Shown piece after piece: positions 1 to 12,260 of a stretch of DNA of 64,000 nt. The DNA is from Hymenolepis diminuta. Its lineage: Eukaryota > Platyhelminthes > Cestoda > Cyclophyllidea > Hymenolepididae. The notes beneath the pieces are model-generated. The model was not told where the DNA came from. It saw nothing but the letters and a program-made list of their open reading frames with translations, and did no database searches. The first letter of the stretch is position 1. The number at the start of each line of letters is the position of its first letter. The DNA is taken from positions 1,647,161 through 1,711,160 of the forward strand of contig CAADRB010000019.1 of the NCBI GenBank assembly GCA_900708905.1. The letters are read 5' to 3'. A program made the translations under genes and the position numbers.

Positions 1-2750
1 AGTGCCACTTATAAACTTCGTATTTCGTAGGATTTTTTCGAAATTCTAATAAGTGAACAAAATTTCTTTCATTCTCCCCTAACAAACCTCCGATAGGGTG
101 TCTATTCTTAAAAAACCAAATATAATATGCATTGTGCTATTAGTATTGACCTTAATAAGTTATCTTCTTAACTTAACAATTTTCCTCTGATGAGACATTT
201 AAGTAGAGTTTTAGCTCTTTCACATTTCAAAATCTAATGAAAATTACGGATAATTGCAGTTATAGTTTCACTGCATTTAGACAACGATCACTGATATTGA
301 AAAAATTGGTCCCCCAGTTACTTAATTTGGTTCAGAGCACACTCGGAGGTCAATTCTATCTGATAGTTAGAAATTAAAAAAATATCTGCTACTGCTAGAG
401 CTAAAAACAGTACACTTCCCATCTGACTTCCAGTTACATACCAAAGGCACATTTTACCTCGTTAAGTCACATCCACACCATAAAATTCGTCACCTTCAGG
501 TCAGGTGCAGAAATATCCATCAACAAGTACATTCAGTTTTAACCAGTTGTTGGTGCGTTTAAAATTGAATTTGTATCAACTTATTGAAACATAAATGGTG
601 GATAAATTTTGCAGTATTAACCTTAACAAACTAACATGTTTTCCTGAAAATAAGAGACAATCCGCAAATCATTGAAAATAAGAATACCATAACTTTGTGG
701 TATTCAAAAACATAAAATGTTTATTCCTCTTTATGAGAAAGTCGAATAAATAGTATCTGCAATTAGAATGCAGTAAGTCACCTGTCTTTGCTTCAAGAAA
801 ATTATCGACTGGCATTTTCTCAACAAAATTTTTAGATCTACATGGAAAGTAAAAATGAGAAAACTTTTATTTAAGACTCTAAAATACGCTTCTTCCAGAT
901 CCGCTGTTTACTTCCTCTCTGTATATAAAATACATTTATAATTTTATAAGTTCCATGTCAGAAATGATAGTGACACCATGTCAAGTTGGCTGAATTACTT
1001 TTTTTGTTATTAAATCATAGTACCATGCTCTCACGATCCTGTCTTTACAAGCATTGAAAGGCTATACCAGCACTAAATATCACAGAAAGGATTATCTTGT
1101 TTGTTGATTTTTCAATCATTTTTCAATCAGAGATATGGCATATTAGTCAGTTGAAAATTCGAAGTATTTTAATGTGGTAAGTTTACCAACTGTTAATAGC
1201 CGTTACTAAGCAGATATCTTTATAATTCTTTTAAGTTTTTAAACTATGTGAGCCAGAAAATTGGTTGGACTGCTAGTTTCATGAAGTACCGCTGTATTTG
1301 TAAAGAACTGATAATTCATAAGAATTAATTGGAGCATTCATAGCTTATCCAGTGGATTGCGATTCACTGGGAAAAGTCTGAAACCCAGATATAAATTTAA
1401 TATACGTCAATTCCCTGACTGTTAGGATCTCGCAAACGTGTGTTAGAGGAAAAACAAACACAAGCGTATTGAAAATTTTTTGTCAAAATGCATTCACAGT
1501 TAAAGCCAAAAATTGTTTTTTTCGACTAGTTCATTACAAACATTCAAATTGTGTACTTTTCTTAATAGTTTTAATTTTATGTGAAAAGGATAAATTAGTT
1601 AGACTTCTGCTAAGTCACACAAATCAACTTTAAAGTTGTCAAGCTTTATTTTCTGTACAAATTTGATAATTAGGATAAAGCAACTGTTTTTTACCTGAAA
1701 CATACCTTTGGAGAATTCGACGGCTCTTCATAGGATTCTTGCCTTTTTATATAGCTATTATTTGTTGAATCTACTGCTATAATTCATACATCGTACTAAA
1801 AGTAATAATTGAATTTGGGAATGGATTGCTTTTGAATTCTTGTACATTGTACAGGAAGATTTGCAAAACTTTATAACTTCCCTTCTTCCACTTTCGCAAT
1901 TTTTTAAGCTTCCATTGTAAATTATAGCTAAAAGACCTTATCCAAACTCACTCTTTCAATTCAGTTCATAGAATTTGAGATAACAGCATGAAAACACACA
2001 TTCGTTAGCGTTAAGTGTTATGGAAGTGCTTGCGTTTCTCATTCTGCTTCGCAAATTGGTTCCAGACTCTACTCGAATAATTACTAATATTATAAGAATT
2101 AAAATGAAATCTTGAACGCATTAGACTAAAAATCAATCCACTTCTAATCTCATTTACACTTAAATTTAAGACTTTTTACCATCTAATTCATTAAGAGAAG
2201 GAAGGGAAAGTAAAACATATCACTCAAAGTAGCAGTCTAACGATTAGATATAACTCTGTGGCACACAAACCCATGAATTTCTTCTATTGCAATAAACCTA
2301 GTTGCTCATATTGAACACCAAGCACGTAGAGATAGAATAAATTAAACGGAATTCTACAGAGTTTTCAGGTAAATGGGTGGGAGATTGAATGAGATAAAAG
2401 AGATAAAAATTTTTTAATTACATGAATACCCTATCAACTGTTTGCTTGACCATTATTTCTTTACTTAAAACTTTGACATTTTCTAGATGATCCCTGTAGG
2501 ACTTAAATAAGGAAGCCCTCTGATACTAATTTTAATTACTTTTTGTGCATCCATGAGTTTAAAATGAATATGTAATTCGCCTACTAAGCAGATAGCTAGT
2601 GCCCATGTTTAAAGTTTATATATTGGACTCTATTATCTTGAATCTGGGAGAATGTTATAATGTGAAATGTAATTACGGTGTATTAGCTGCTGGAATAGTT
2701 GTCCTGGAAAAAAGTGTTTTCATTTCAATTTTGTTTAAAATTTAAGTGCA
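1..2750. repeat. Right-hand part of tandem unit 0 (partial)
   Basis: A+T-rich sequence with no convincing gene. It is assigned to the array because block A (395-560) recurs near 14.15-14.24 kb, and block B begins at its right edge. The rest (about 600-2740) shows only short chance frames and homopolymer runs; I could not place block B0, which precedes B in the other copies. Basis: block A is seen directly; membership of the array is inferred. Confidence 0.4.
395..560 (+). repeat. Block A, copy 0
   Basis: The 30-40 bases around 480-515 match 14170-14210 closely, both containing a run ending GGTCAGGTGCAG. The plus strand is open for about 60 codons here (roughly 375-565), with a conserved peptide core HHKIRHLQVRC against DHKMCHL*VRC in the partner, which has a stop. 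The shared frame follows trivially from the absence of indels, so coding is not established. No family recognised. Confidence 0.4.
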
Positions 2751-2860
2751 TCTGCATGTAAGTTCATGAGTGGTCTGAATACTTTTTCTTATCATTCTGA
2801 TCGGGTTATGCCATTATTGGTGCCAAATGTAAATGAATGTTCCATTACTGAATTAAAAAT
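2751..2860 (-). repeat. Block B, unit I; possible relic exon
   Basis: Four copies exist in the window (also 15960-16070, 38380-38480, 53130-53220). On the minus strand the copies share a peptide pattern of the form HLHLxPIM...QNxKKxYSDH. Unit IV reads LLLAPIMTYPYRNDRK before a stop. Unit I itself has two in-frame stops in this frame. Hand comparison of units I and II puts the fewest differences at plus-frame position 3 and the most at position 2, the third position of this minus frame. That suggests past coding on the minus strand, now decayed. No known family recognised. Confidence 0.45.
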
Positions 2861-3099
2861 TTAAATGTTAAGGCAGTTTATTTTGTCCTTTTTAATGGAA
2901 TAGATTAACTGATTAACTATAATATAAATTTTGAAAGCATTAGGGAAACCAAATTTTGTAATATTCCCACGTTTAATTTTTGTAATTATTCAAAACAATT
3001 TTTAAGGTAAAAATCGAATTTAAGTTTGGTAAATCTAAATTTGGTGTTAATTTAAAACTACCGACCAACAAAAATAAAAGATTTTTGTCTTTATGATAC

Positions 3100-3119
3100 A
3101 TATATATATATATATATAC
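3100..3119. repeat. TA microsatellite
   Basis: About ten tandem TA units seen directly. Similar tracts occur at 6486-6506, 23301-23318 and 39018-39039. They look like independent slippage tracts, although the tracts at 3100 and 39020 both lie a few hundred bases after block B. Confidence 0.9.
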
Positions 3120-3464
3120 AAGAGTTTCTCCATCTTCACATCACTTTAGTTTTCAGGATGTCAAAGATGACATTTACTTTTGGTGTTTGAAGGTGAGTAC
3201 CATAAAACTCTCAAAAATTTAAGATATTTTTTTAAATAATATTTTATACAAGCTTTTTTATTCATAGATTCGTGTCAAAACAAATTTTACTTAAAACACA
3301 AATAAGAAAGTTAAAACACTCAAGTCACTCACAGTGCTATTTAATGGGACTAGCAAATGTAATCTTAAGTTCAATTAGAAATATAATAATTATCATAGTT
3401 TTCTGAATTAATTATTATTTTTATGTGCTGTGGCTGTTAGAAAAAAGAAATGAAATACTCAATG

Positions 3465-3620
3465 CGTTCATTTTATTGTCATTAATCTCCATTCTCTCTG
3501 CCCTGTTGCTAATGGGCCTATCAAATTAAATTAGTCAAACCAAGCATTAGAAAGGGATTTAATTCGAGTTAATTTCAGTTATTTCCCACGACTAATTGAA
3601 TTAAATGTTTTGCTTATGGG
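3465..3620. repeat. Block C, unit I
   Basis: Matches 40195-40345 and 54725-54890. The shared core is a CCACG or CCTTT tract followed by a GCTAATTAAATTAAATGCTCC-like run. Units III and IV are clearly alike over about 150 bases, while unit I aligns more loosely. I see no coding signal on either strand. Confidence 0.5.
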
Positions 3621-3915
3621 AAAGTACTCAAATAATGGGAATATGAAAGTATGTTTAAAGAGGTAAAGTTTTAATAATCACCTCGCGATTTTAAATTATA
3701 AACGGAGCTCTTTGAAAAAACTGTTACCCTGTGATACTGATTGGAAAGTATGGATATTTGTCCTATGTTTAAGAAATAATAGAATGCTACTTCATTTTAT
3801 CATATTAAGTAGTTAGAGATTTGAAGAATTTCGTCAAAAATGGGATTTAAATCACTTGACTGCACATTTATATGTTTACATTTAATTAACCGATTTGAGC
3901 TGAGTTATTTGAAAC

Positions 3916-3930
3916 GGGGAGGGGGGGGGG
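3916..3930. repeat. Poly-G tract
   Basis: A GGGGA followed by ten G in otherwise A+T-rich sequence. A weaker G-rich stretch occurs at 9747-9761. It is simple sequence and also a likely place for sequencing error. Confidence 0.85.
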
Positions 3931-4559
3931 AATTGGTGATTCATTCAGACATAAAATAAAAATATGCTTGTTGTGCATATGAGAAAAAGCTAGATTAACA
4001 ATGCATATTAAAAGATTAAAAATTTTAAAAAAATACAAGTTCTGAACTACTATGCTTGTGTAAAAAATACTCGGAGACGAAAATAATCTGGAAAACAATA
4101 TACTTTCAAATTTTATATGGATCACTTGGTTCGGCAGTACTGTTATACAGTTACATGTTTCAAAATCAAAGACTTCTTTTGGTACCATTATATTCCGATT
4201 CATAATAATAACATGAATATATTGGGTTAGTCTGAGTTTAAACAATAGATAAATACTAAGTTCGTTTATAAAAATTCATCATTTCCAAATTTATAGAAAA
4301 TCATAATAGAGATCAGTTTATTTTATAAATATCACCTTTTAATCAAATTCAGATATTATTGATTTTATACAAAAGAAATAATCTGTCATGACTCTTTGAG
4401 TCTTGCTTCGCCTAAATATGTTAGCCAAATGAAATATTTGAGTGTATTTTAACATCATGCAGACAGATTGAAAGCTTCTTTTTTTGATGAGATCTCCCTC
4501 CCGTTTTTGTGCCCCAGTCTCCCATTTTCACTTTAAAATGACCTGCCTGTATTGAAGAA

Positions 4560-4730
4560 ATAATGCGTATGATCCTGATTCATTGCACCTAAGACAAGCA
4601 ACGCTAACATTATTAAACACCATGTTGACCGAGATGAGACAGGCTTGGTTGTTTTCTCTCCTCTAAGAGTCCATGGATATGTAAACGTCGAGTACGTCTC
4701 CAAGCATCTCGACAACTACAAATGTGAGTA
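4560..4730. other. Exon-like patch, strand undecided
   Basis: Less A+T-rich than its surroundings and open on both strands. The plus strand reads DETGLVVFSPLRVHGYVNVE and onward, ending at a good splice-donor match (T then GTGAGT at about 4722). The minus strand is open for 60 codons (4533-4715). The patch lies about 400 bases before block G, as do weaker matches at 20380-20470 (unit II) and 40975-41050 (unit III), where the plus frame is partly stopped. The position and partial similarity suggest a decayed exon. I do not recognise the protein. Confidence 0.3.
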
Positions 4731-5099
4731 TTTCTCTTTTATATTAGATCTTTCTCAAATCGCACTAGGATATGCATGGTCCTAGCTATATAAAACTTAT
4801 CTCTGTGGTGGGTAGTAAGTCCATGCAGTGCACGAAAGACAAAACAAATTTAATTCTACTATCAATTGTTATATTTAAAATAAATTTAAAAGGTCAAGGC
4901 TTTTTAGCCAAAATAAAGCAAATACTTAAATTGGAGCTGAGTGCAACATTAAGTAGAAAAAGTTCTGTTAAAGTTGCAAAATACACCCTTTTTCATAATA
5001 TTCGCTTCTTAATTGAGTTAAAAGAACATATAAAATTCATTTTAATAAAGCTTTAACAATTCACCTCAAAATCTTTGACATTTAAAACATAAAATACGA

Positions 5100-5420
5100 T
5101 CTTTAATGCTAAAAACCAGCCTTTTTTGGCTAAGACTGTCAGCAAAAATCTTTCCCATTCTGTTGTAAATCAAAATCTCTACCGCAGACGCACTGGTGGT
5201 CACAAGGTAAACATTTTCTGGGTGGTCAGATTTTCAATGAAATCCCTTTTTATTTCTATAACTTTGCGTTCCTTAGAAGTAAAAATCTTCAAAATGCCGA
5301 TGTCCGTGGCAATCACCATCTTGTCAATAGCGCCGACGCTGACCAAGTGCCTCAGCATATCACCTTTCCCTTCATTAAGTATTGTAAATTTATTACATCT
5401 GTAAACGGTTGAAACCTGGT
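5100..5420 (-). pseudogene. Block G, unit I: propeller-like (WD-type) exon relic
   Basis: Read on the minus strand from an acceptor-like CAG near 5419, the frame is open for about 75 codons. It includes LRHLVSVGAIDKMVIATDIG and LKIFTSKERKVIEI, alternating hydrophobic strands with D/G turns as in a beta-propeller blade. A one-base frame slip near 5212 breaks it. The next frame continues VYLVTTSASAVEILIYNR and MGKIFADS to about 5128. Unit III (41260-41530) keeps the same frame, with differences enriched at third positions. The plus strand is also open (5126-5404), and I treat that as the shadow. The WD assignment rests on pattern only, with no diagnostic WD dipeptide. Confidence 0.4.
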
Positions 5421-6559
5421 AAATTACACTAAATTAATATTTTTTTGCAAATTTATGAAAATTTGTTTCATGTTTTGCAAACTTAACACGGCGAAAAGCA
5501 CTTTCCGGATCTTTAAGGCTTTGCAAGTTATCTACCAACGTAACCTTTTGATTAGGCGTCCATGAACCAGTATTTTTAATCTGACTGGTATTAACGTTTT
5601 TTTGGTATTTTGAATCAAATTTAGATCATTTTGTGTGCAAATTGCCTTTTTGTTTAAATTAATCGATTGTATGGTCATTAAAATTTTAATTGGCTTCGGA
5701 TAATTTTAATAAGCTACTGCAAACTGTTTTCATACTTCTCCAATCACAGGCTTATTTTTGTGTCAAGTTGCAAACAAAAACTAGCGGCATTCTTTAGTAG
5801 CTATATTTTTTATTACATTTAACAATCTTGTCACCATCACTTAAGTTGTTTTTACTTGTGTTGATTTATTAAGATCAGCAGTATTGACTTTTCAATGGAG
5901 TTTCATGGTTGCCAGAGAACGGCTGATGGTCGAATAGTCTAATATTCTGACACAGCACGTCTAATTCTTCCAACTGATGACCTGATGCGTGATCTATGGC
6001 GGATACTGAGTGGTTTAATATTAAACTCCATATGCATAATAATCAGGATGCTTAATTCACTTAAGATAAGGGCGATTATATGCCTTTTTAAACGTTTCTT
6101 CATCATAAAAGTAAACATATCATTGATTCTCAAGTGTCTAGTTACAAGAGCTTTTGTTAGTTAAATTGTAAAACCTGTAAAGTTAAAATTCTTCTAAAAA
6201 TAAACGAAAGAAAAGGATCGTTTCATACTTTATTCTGGATATAATAATAAAAATCCAGAAATAGGAAAGATACTCTGTTCCATGACCTCTTATAACAGTA
6301 AATTTGGTTCTTTTTTCAAACAAATTATTTCTTTGTAATTTAAATGTCACTTTTCAAGTTTTAGAAGTATAAAACAATTTACTACCGAAGCTACAAAAGG
6401 GAACCCATTTCGTAAAGTGAAATGATTTTTTTCTAGAACCCCCCTATTATTATTTATTTGGCAAGTATATTCACTATTCAATATTATATATATATATATA
6501 TATATAGATATATAAGGGAGTTTCATTATTATAGGTCATGGTCTATAAATAATAAGTTT
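5421..6559. other. Unit I between G and G2
   Basis: A+T-rich sequence with a TA tract at 6486-6506. The minus frame 5939-6133 has no counterpart elsewhere. In unit III the corresponding interval holds the 41740-41940 patch and a gypsy insertion; I could not align those here. Confidence 0.4.
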
Positions 6560-6870
6560 TAAATTGAGTCAACGCTTCAAACCGAAGGCAGAGAGTGAAC
6601 ATTTTCTTGGTGGCAATTGTAAGACACTGTTTTCCCATCATTTTCAACTTCGTCTTCTTGAGAGAGAATTTACGTGAATTTCTCACTCACCCAATGCTTG
6701 CACACAGGCACTCAAATACGCGTGGCAGTCCCAATTTTTGACCACCGTCAAAAGTTTTAATCAGACTCTTACTTCAAGTTACAAATGCTTCTGGACTGTA
6801 TCAACTTGTCTTTAAGATTGAAAAACATTGGGTAATAAATTCACACTGGTCAAGCTAGTAAATAACAAAA
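6560..6870. repeat. Block G2, unit I
   Basis: Matches 21380-21850 and 43110-43580. The best core is a CTTGAGAGAGAGAA-type run followed by a TTTCCCACCCACCTG-type run and, about 60 bases on, CCAATTTTTGACCACCGTC. Unit I is the most diverged of the three. Peptides can be drawn on either strand, but differences between the better copies show no codon-position bias, so I call it non-coding. Confidence 0.55.
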
Positions 6871-9800
6871 AAGTTGGTAACATCTGCAGAAATATCTCAA
6901 ACGAATGGCCTTATTTAAGACATAAAGTCTGAGTTAATTGAAAGCTCCTTACTACTCAAATATAAACTAATAGTAGACATATGTGTGATTTCCCATATGT
7001 CCATGGAGTGAGTGTGGGTTTCAAACACGCATCATCCCGCTCCCTAAAAGAAAGGGGCGTTACATCGTTTTATCGTCTTCAAATAAGTTATTTAATTTAA
7101 TTTCGTCTAAATCTGTGCCAACGGATTCACCGCTGATAATTAGGAAAGAGTACAAGCTGTTTTGGGTGCTCAAACACAAACTCGCGAGAAAACAATTAAA
7201 AGACCCTAAGATTGTAAGAAAATAATAAGACAGAGGGAGTTGGGGGAGGTTTGCATAAATGCAGAAGGCCACTTCATGATATTTGATTAAGCAAAATAGC
7301 AAGGTATCAATTATATGGTTGGAAATGTTGTATCAGAAATAGGTCGAGATATTTAAATAAGCGTACGCTAATCTTTGGGCCAACTTAAGTGTGATATTTT
7401 TTTAATATTTTAAATTATCGAAGTTATAAATCATATTCTTATTCGCAACCAAACACTCTAAAAGGAACTAAATGCCCTAACAAGCATTTTTGGGGGAGAT
7501 TTAACATATATAGATTCTTTGAGATATGATTTTTATTTCATTTTCTGCGCTTCCTATCAGATATGTAAATAAAAAACGGAAATTGTAAAGTTTTTCTCTT
7601 AAAATTCCTGCGTAATTTGAATGAAATAGCAGACTTTTTCAAGTTGTGGGAGGTCAATAGTTACGGAGACCAAATTTTACCTAATAGAAATTTTGAATTT
7701 TAGTCAGAGATATGTAGGGATTATGAATAAAGAATCCCAACTTCCAAGACGCATGTTTCGTGTATGACTGATAAGATTAATATGATACGGAAATAATTTA
7801 TTGATATTCGAATCAAATTTAGAATACAGATGTTCCGACCTATCAGTCATCAGCCGAAATCGGTATCATTTTACACCCTTGGATTCGGAGTTATTATAAA
7901 TAAGGATATTTTTAAATCAAGGCAATGTCCTTTATTTAATTAAGTTTTAATGGTTAACTTAATGAAATACCCAATAAATCTTTGCACAATTAACAATTAA
8001 CAAAGACTAAATAAAATTTCAACATTAAAAGGAAAATTGATGGAAAAATTTTGAGAGAAGAAGACGGTAAAATTTACATTTCAGCCTAAAAAAGTGCATT
8101 TATGATCAGAAATGTGGTTACTTAAGGGCTGTTTGACACTGTTAGAAGAAATGATAATTATTTCTGTTATGAATAAAAATGTAACTTTCTTCCTTATTTC
8201 CCCACTGATAAAAGATACTTGATGATTATACTTATTTGTTCAAGCCGATACTGATTGAAATGAAGTTTGGAAATACACGCACAATTGCTCTAACGTGCCT
8301 TGTGTTCTGCCGTGGGCCGTTGGCTTCTTTGTTAAGTTGCGATATCACCGAGTTTTCTATAATGCTGGCTCTGCAAGATTAACACCAGGACTTCTAGTTT
8401 TTTACGTTATAACAGACACCTTTTGGAATAAAAAATCTTTCAACAAGAAATTCAATTCGAAATAGACAGTGAATCATAAAGGCAACAGCCTTAGCAATTC
8501 TAAATCAATTAAAATAATATTGAGAATAAAAGGTAAAAATTATTTAAATACAGACTTAAAGAGGATCAATTTTAAATGAGCATAAAGAGAAGTGAATGTT
8601 TAATTAAAATTTATTATTTTACTAATTTGAATTTTGGCTTAAATTTTTTTTAAAATTAAGTAGTAGCATATATCACAGCAATTCAATAATGCAGAACCGA
8701 TATGATGTCTTTCCTTTTGATTACTAACAAATATTGACAGTTATTGTTAAAGTTAAGTAACGTTTATCCTTTCTTTTCTAAATGTTTTTTATATCTCGCT
8801 AAAGTGTGTTATTAAAGGAATCTAATAAAGGAGTTGCAAATAGAGACCGTTACTTAGAGAATCACCATATTACTTGTTTCGAAGAAAATGGTGAATGAAA
8901 AATGTAAGGATTAAGCTAAATCTGTAGATTTTTTGAAAGTCAGTACGTTCCTTTTAAAATGATTTTCTTTTCTCAAGACTTACTGAAGGCAGTTTGACAA
9001 TTCATTTCTGTCAATGTAATCGGTAAAACACAATGAAAGTGAAAAGCAATTTGAATAAATTTAATTACCAGTAAATTGTATCACCTGAACCAGCCATATT
9101 ATACAAGAATGAATTTAAATTAATTATAAAATCAAAATAGTTAAAAATAAAGAATTAAATGCAAAAAGTCTTTCCGGAAGTAAAAATAATAAATTTTAAA
9201 TAAACAATGATGCTTTATAGTTTTTTACTTAATATCATTATAACCTATTTGTAAGAAACTGAATTAGTGGATTATTTCTCTCTTTACAAGATTTGCAGTT
9301 TATCACATAAATTGATCAACCAAAAATCTGATTGCCTTAGTTACATAAAAAATTTCACCACTCTAGCAATCTAATAAAGAAAACCATAATGATGTTATAT
9401 ATTGAAATAATAGAATATGAAAATTATTCAATAGAATAATATAAAGGTACGAAATTTCAAAGGTGTTCAAATAAAACTGGACTCCTTTTATACATCAATC
9501 CTACAAATTAGGAGAGGACGAGATTTAAACAGAATGGAGCTTTATTTGAGGGCAAAATTAAAACTAACATATGGTCCGCGTTTAATAATTTTACGAATTT
9601 TAAAGAGATGTATCCGTATCCCTCTTATCGTTCTAAATATACATTCATTTACCGCTGGATCCAACGGTGAAAAGCCTGATTTATTAATTTTTTTCACTAA
9701 CAAGTCCCGACGATTGTAAAAATATTTCGATGAGATATCTCTGAGATGGGGGGGAGGGGAGACTGAAGAGTAGACGAGAAAGGTAAGTCGCATAGTATTC

Positions 9801-11759
9801 CTGTCTAGTTTATTATAATAAAAAAGCTGGTACCCACTTTCCACGGAGATGTCTGAATCAACTATCCTTCTCGGCGAATTTAGATATGATGAATCTGAAA
9901 AATATTGGCCTGTTTAATGATTATGGCTTGCAAAGGAATACACAATCAAGTACAAAGCAATTCACGGCAAAATCTCAGGCGCACTTATCAATTTAAACTC
10001 ATGAGCGTCCATTATCTTTGGCCAAAATTTAAGTGAAGTTATTTATACAAAGGAAACATTCAAATTATTTGAATCTATGATTAACTTCTTTTTATTGAAC
10101 AGGTTCAAAAATTGTAGATGAATGTTTTGATCTAATGGTGATTTTATTGATTAAATTGTCAAAGTATTTTTGCATTACTAAGTGAACAGATAAGAATAAA
10201 ATTTTGATCATTTACTCAAATATCAGGAAAGTGTTCTGATCCAATGTGCTTCAAAAGCATTTATACTTTTCCCGCTAAATGGAGTAATATTGGTTAACTA
10301 CCGATAACAACGCAATCAAATTCGATGGAACTGAGAGAGCAGCTATTTTTCGTTCCCGATTTTCATAAATTTTTCCCTTTATTTCTTGGAAATATATCAA
10401 ACTTAGAAAATAGACTACTTGGCCTATTTCCACTATCAAACAACCGTTTTATTACTTGCTTCAAAAGAACAAGAGTGGATACACCACTGTCGGGATTGGT
10501 CACACTTATGAAAATAATTAAGTTTGTAGAATAAAAGTTGGATTGTCAGACAAATTTCTTTTCTAATGATTTGTATGAACAAAATTGTCAAGACGGAGTA
10601 TTGTTTTAACGCGAGAAAAATATTTTGCTTCGAGAAATTTACATATTTATCATTTAAGTCTGTAACTTCCAAGCAACCTCTAATTTATAATTGGCGGCCT
10701 ATTTGTAAACATCGCCGTCATGATTAACTTTGTTTAATACCTAACTAACTCTGTCTATTCTCTCTCTATCTGAAAACTGGGACATCGGCTTATAGAAGAT
10801 AAAAACGTTCTTATTACCTTTGCTAAAAGATTATTCATTTTCAAAACTGGCCTGCCCTTCAGAAACAAACGATGATTCTAGTTTTCTGTTTGTTTTAAAA
10901 AGAAAGTATCTTCTCATAGTTTTTCTGAACTGCAATGAATTTTATTAAATTAATTAGCAAAGTATACAAGTTTTATGCTGGTTTGCATAATTATGAACAG
11001 TTAAATGTGATTATTTAGCTTGTAACAGAGTGACCCCGCTTACTGTCTTCTAGACTATAAGTCTCCAACCAAAATAGAGTAGACTAGAAGATATGACGCC
11101 TGTGGACGATAAGTATTAACTTAAAAATTTATAATTGCATAAGGCAGTAATTTTACATAGGCCATTTTTATGGCAATTTAAAAGTGTGCAGCAGTCAACA
11201 TCTCGCAAGTGAGAAGGTTTACAAGTTCATAAGAAAGATCAAAATTCTCACATACGAAAAATTTCATGAATCGATTTGAAAATGGTGGTGGTGCTACAAT
11301 TTTGTTTACATTTGACATCGGTTTCACTATCTGTCCTTCTAACAATGTCGACTTTGAAATTCACTCTGAGATATAACCACAGATTAATGTTCAGTTCCAA
11401 AGTTAGCCCGAAGTAACAACGAGGGTATGTACTCAGGATTTAATATAAGTTGATTTTTTCTTTTAAAATGTAGCAATAAGCAAACAAATTTCATTCGTTA
11501 TCATCTATTTAGTTATCAGGTAGATAAAATCAAGTCCTTGGGCTAGACATTTTAATGTTGAAAATGACAAAGCTATGACCATCATCACAAAGTCGTCTTT
11601 TCTATTTCTTCTCTTCATCTTTGTTGTTTACTGTACCCGTTCTTGTATTGACATATGCACTAGTCATAGAGATAATTTAATGTTAATTAGGCCGTATATT
11701 TTCAATTCACATGATATTTTTACCTCTCATATGCCCTCATTTTATCCCTCTACTATCAC
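6871..11759. other. Central part of unit I, no supported gene
   Basis: This corresponds by position to blocks H to L of the other units, but I could not align any of them with confidence. Open frames at 7060-7302 (minus), 9534-9844 (both strands) and 10325-10672 (both strands) are short, overlap on opposite strands and lack similarity to other units. A G-rich stretch lies at 9747-9761. Confidence 0.45.
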
Positions 11760-11920
11760 AGACTCGTAATATCTGAGTCACCAATACTGCTGATACTCTA
11801 ATGTCTGGTAGAGAAAGGGGCTTTATGAATAAGTCAGAGGCTTAAATATCATACAAATAATAAATGTCGATGAGTGATGGTCATTATCGTGATGGTGTGG
11901 TCAGACGTCTCCTCTCACAA
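11760..11920. repeat. Block M, unit I
   Basis: Matches 31400-31540 and 47990-48160. A nearly invariant core GGCTTTATGAATAA lies near 11818, and GTGGTCAGACGTC near 11899 is shared with unit III. On the minus strand the copies share DLFIKPLSLPDIR (unit I) and LFIKPSHLPDIR (unit II). On the plus strand they share LN..Q...DDE with a stop in every copy. The strand cannot be settled by eye. Confidence 0.55.
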
Positions 11921-12169
11921 ATGGGATAAGAGTTGACTTCTTTCAAATATAATAATGTGAATTTTTCTTGAAATTCGTCAGAAATGTATTAAAAATTGCA
12001 TTCTAAATTATTTTCTTTTAGTTTTAATAAAAAAACTTGTCTTTTTTACTTTTTAAGCCAAGAAAAAGCCATTCTTAATAGACTGTATTCATTGGGAAAG
12101 TTTTTAAAGGGAGTACTAACTGAAATATTTTTTCTAATATGATGTAACTAAAAAGAGATGAAAATATGA

Positions 12170-12260
12170 ATGGTAAATTCACGCTGTGATAGTTTAGTCA
12201 TAAGTGCAGTAGTTCCAGGAGAACTATTATCAATGATTATCATTGATGTTCTCTTGAATC
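12170..12260. repeat. Block N, unit I, with a perfect hairpin
   Basis: Matches 31740-31830 and 48410-48490 through a TAGTTTAGTCATAAG-like core. Positions 12229-12247 form a perfect inverted repeat: nine bases, a one-base centre, then nine bases. The hairpin is not conserved in the other copies. Confidence 0.45.

Larger units (their letters stand above)
2861..5090. other. Inter-block sequence of unit I
   Basis: A+T-rich sequence between blocks B and G. It contains a TA microsatellite (about 3100-3119), block C (3465-3620), a poly-G tract (3916-3930) and an exon-like patch at 4560-4730, each entered separately. Open frames here, such as the minus frame 3886-4245, have low-complexity composition and no counterpart in other units. 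Confidence 0.5.

Noticed and set aside
3886..4245. 119-codon minus-strand open frame
   Set aside because: It spans a poly-G tract, has a low-complexity hydrophobic composition and no counterpart in any other unit.
5126..5404. 92-codon plus-strand open frame
   Set aside because: It is the complement of block G. Copy differences fall on first positions of the plus frame with the same codon boundaries, which fits a shadow of a minus-strand reading.
6486..6506. TA tracts (also 3100, 23301, 39018) as array landmarks
   Set aside because: Their positions relative to blocks vary between units, so they look like independent microsatellites rather than inherited markers.
9534..9844. Overlapping open frames on both strands
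   Set aside because: Neither is conserved in another unit, neither has a motif, and a G-rich run is included.
12229..12247. Hairpin as a terminator or structured RNA
   Set aside because: It is not conserved in the other copies of block N, and there is no adjacent gene or poly-T tract.
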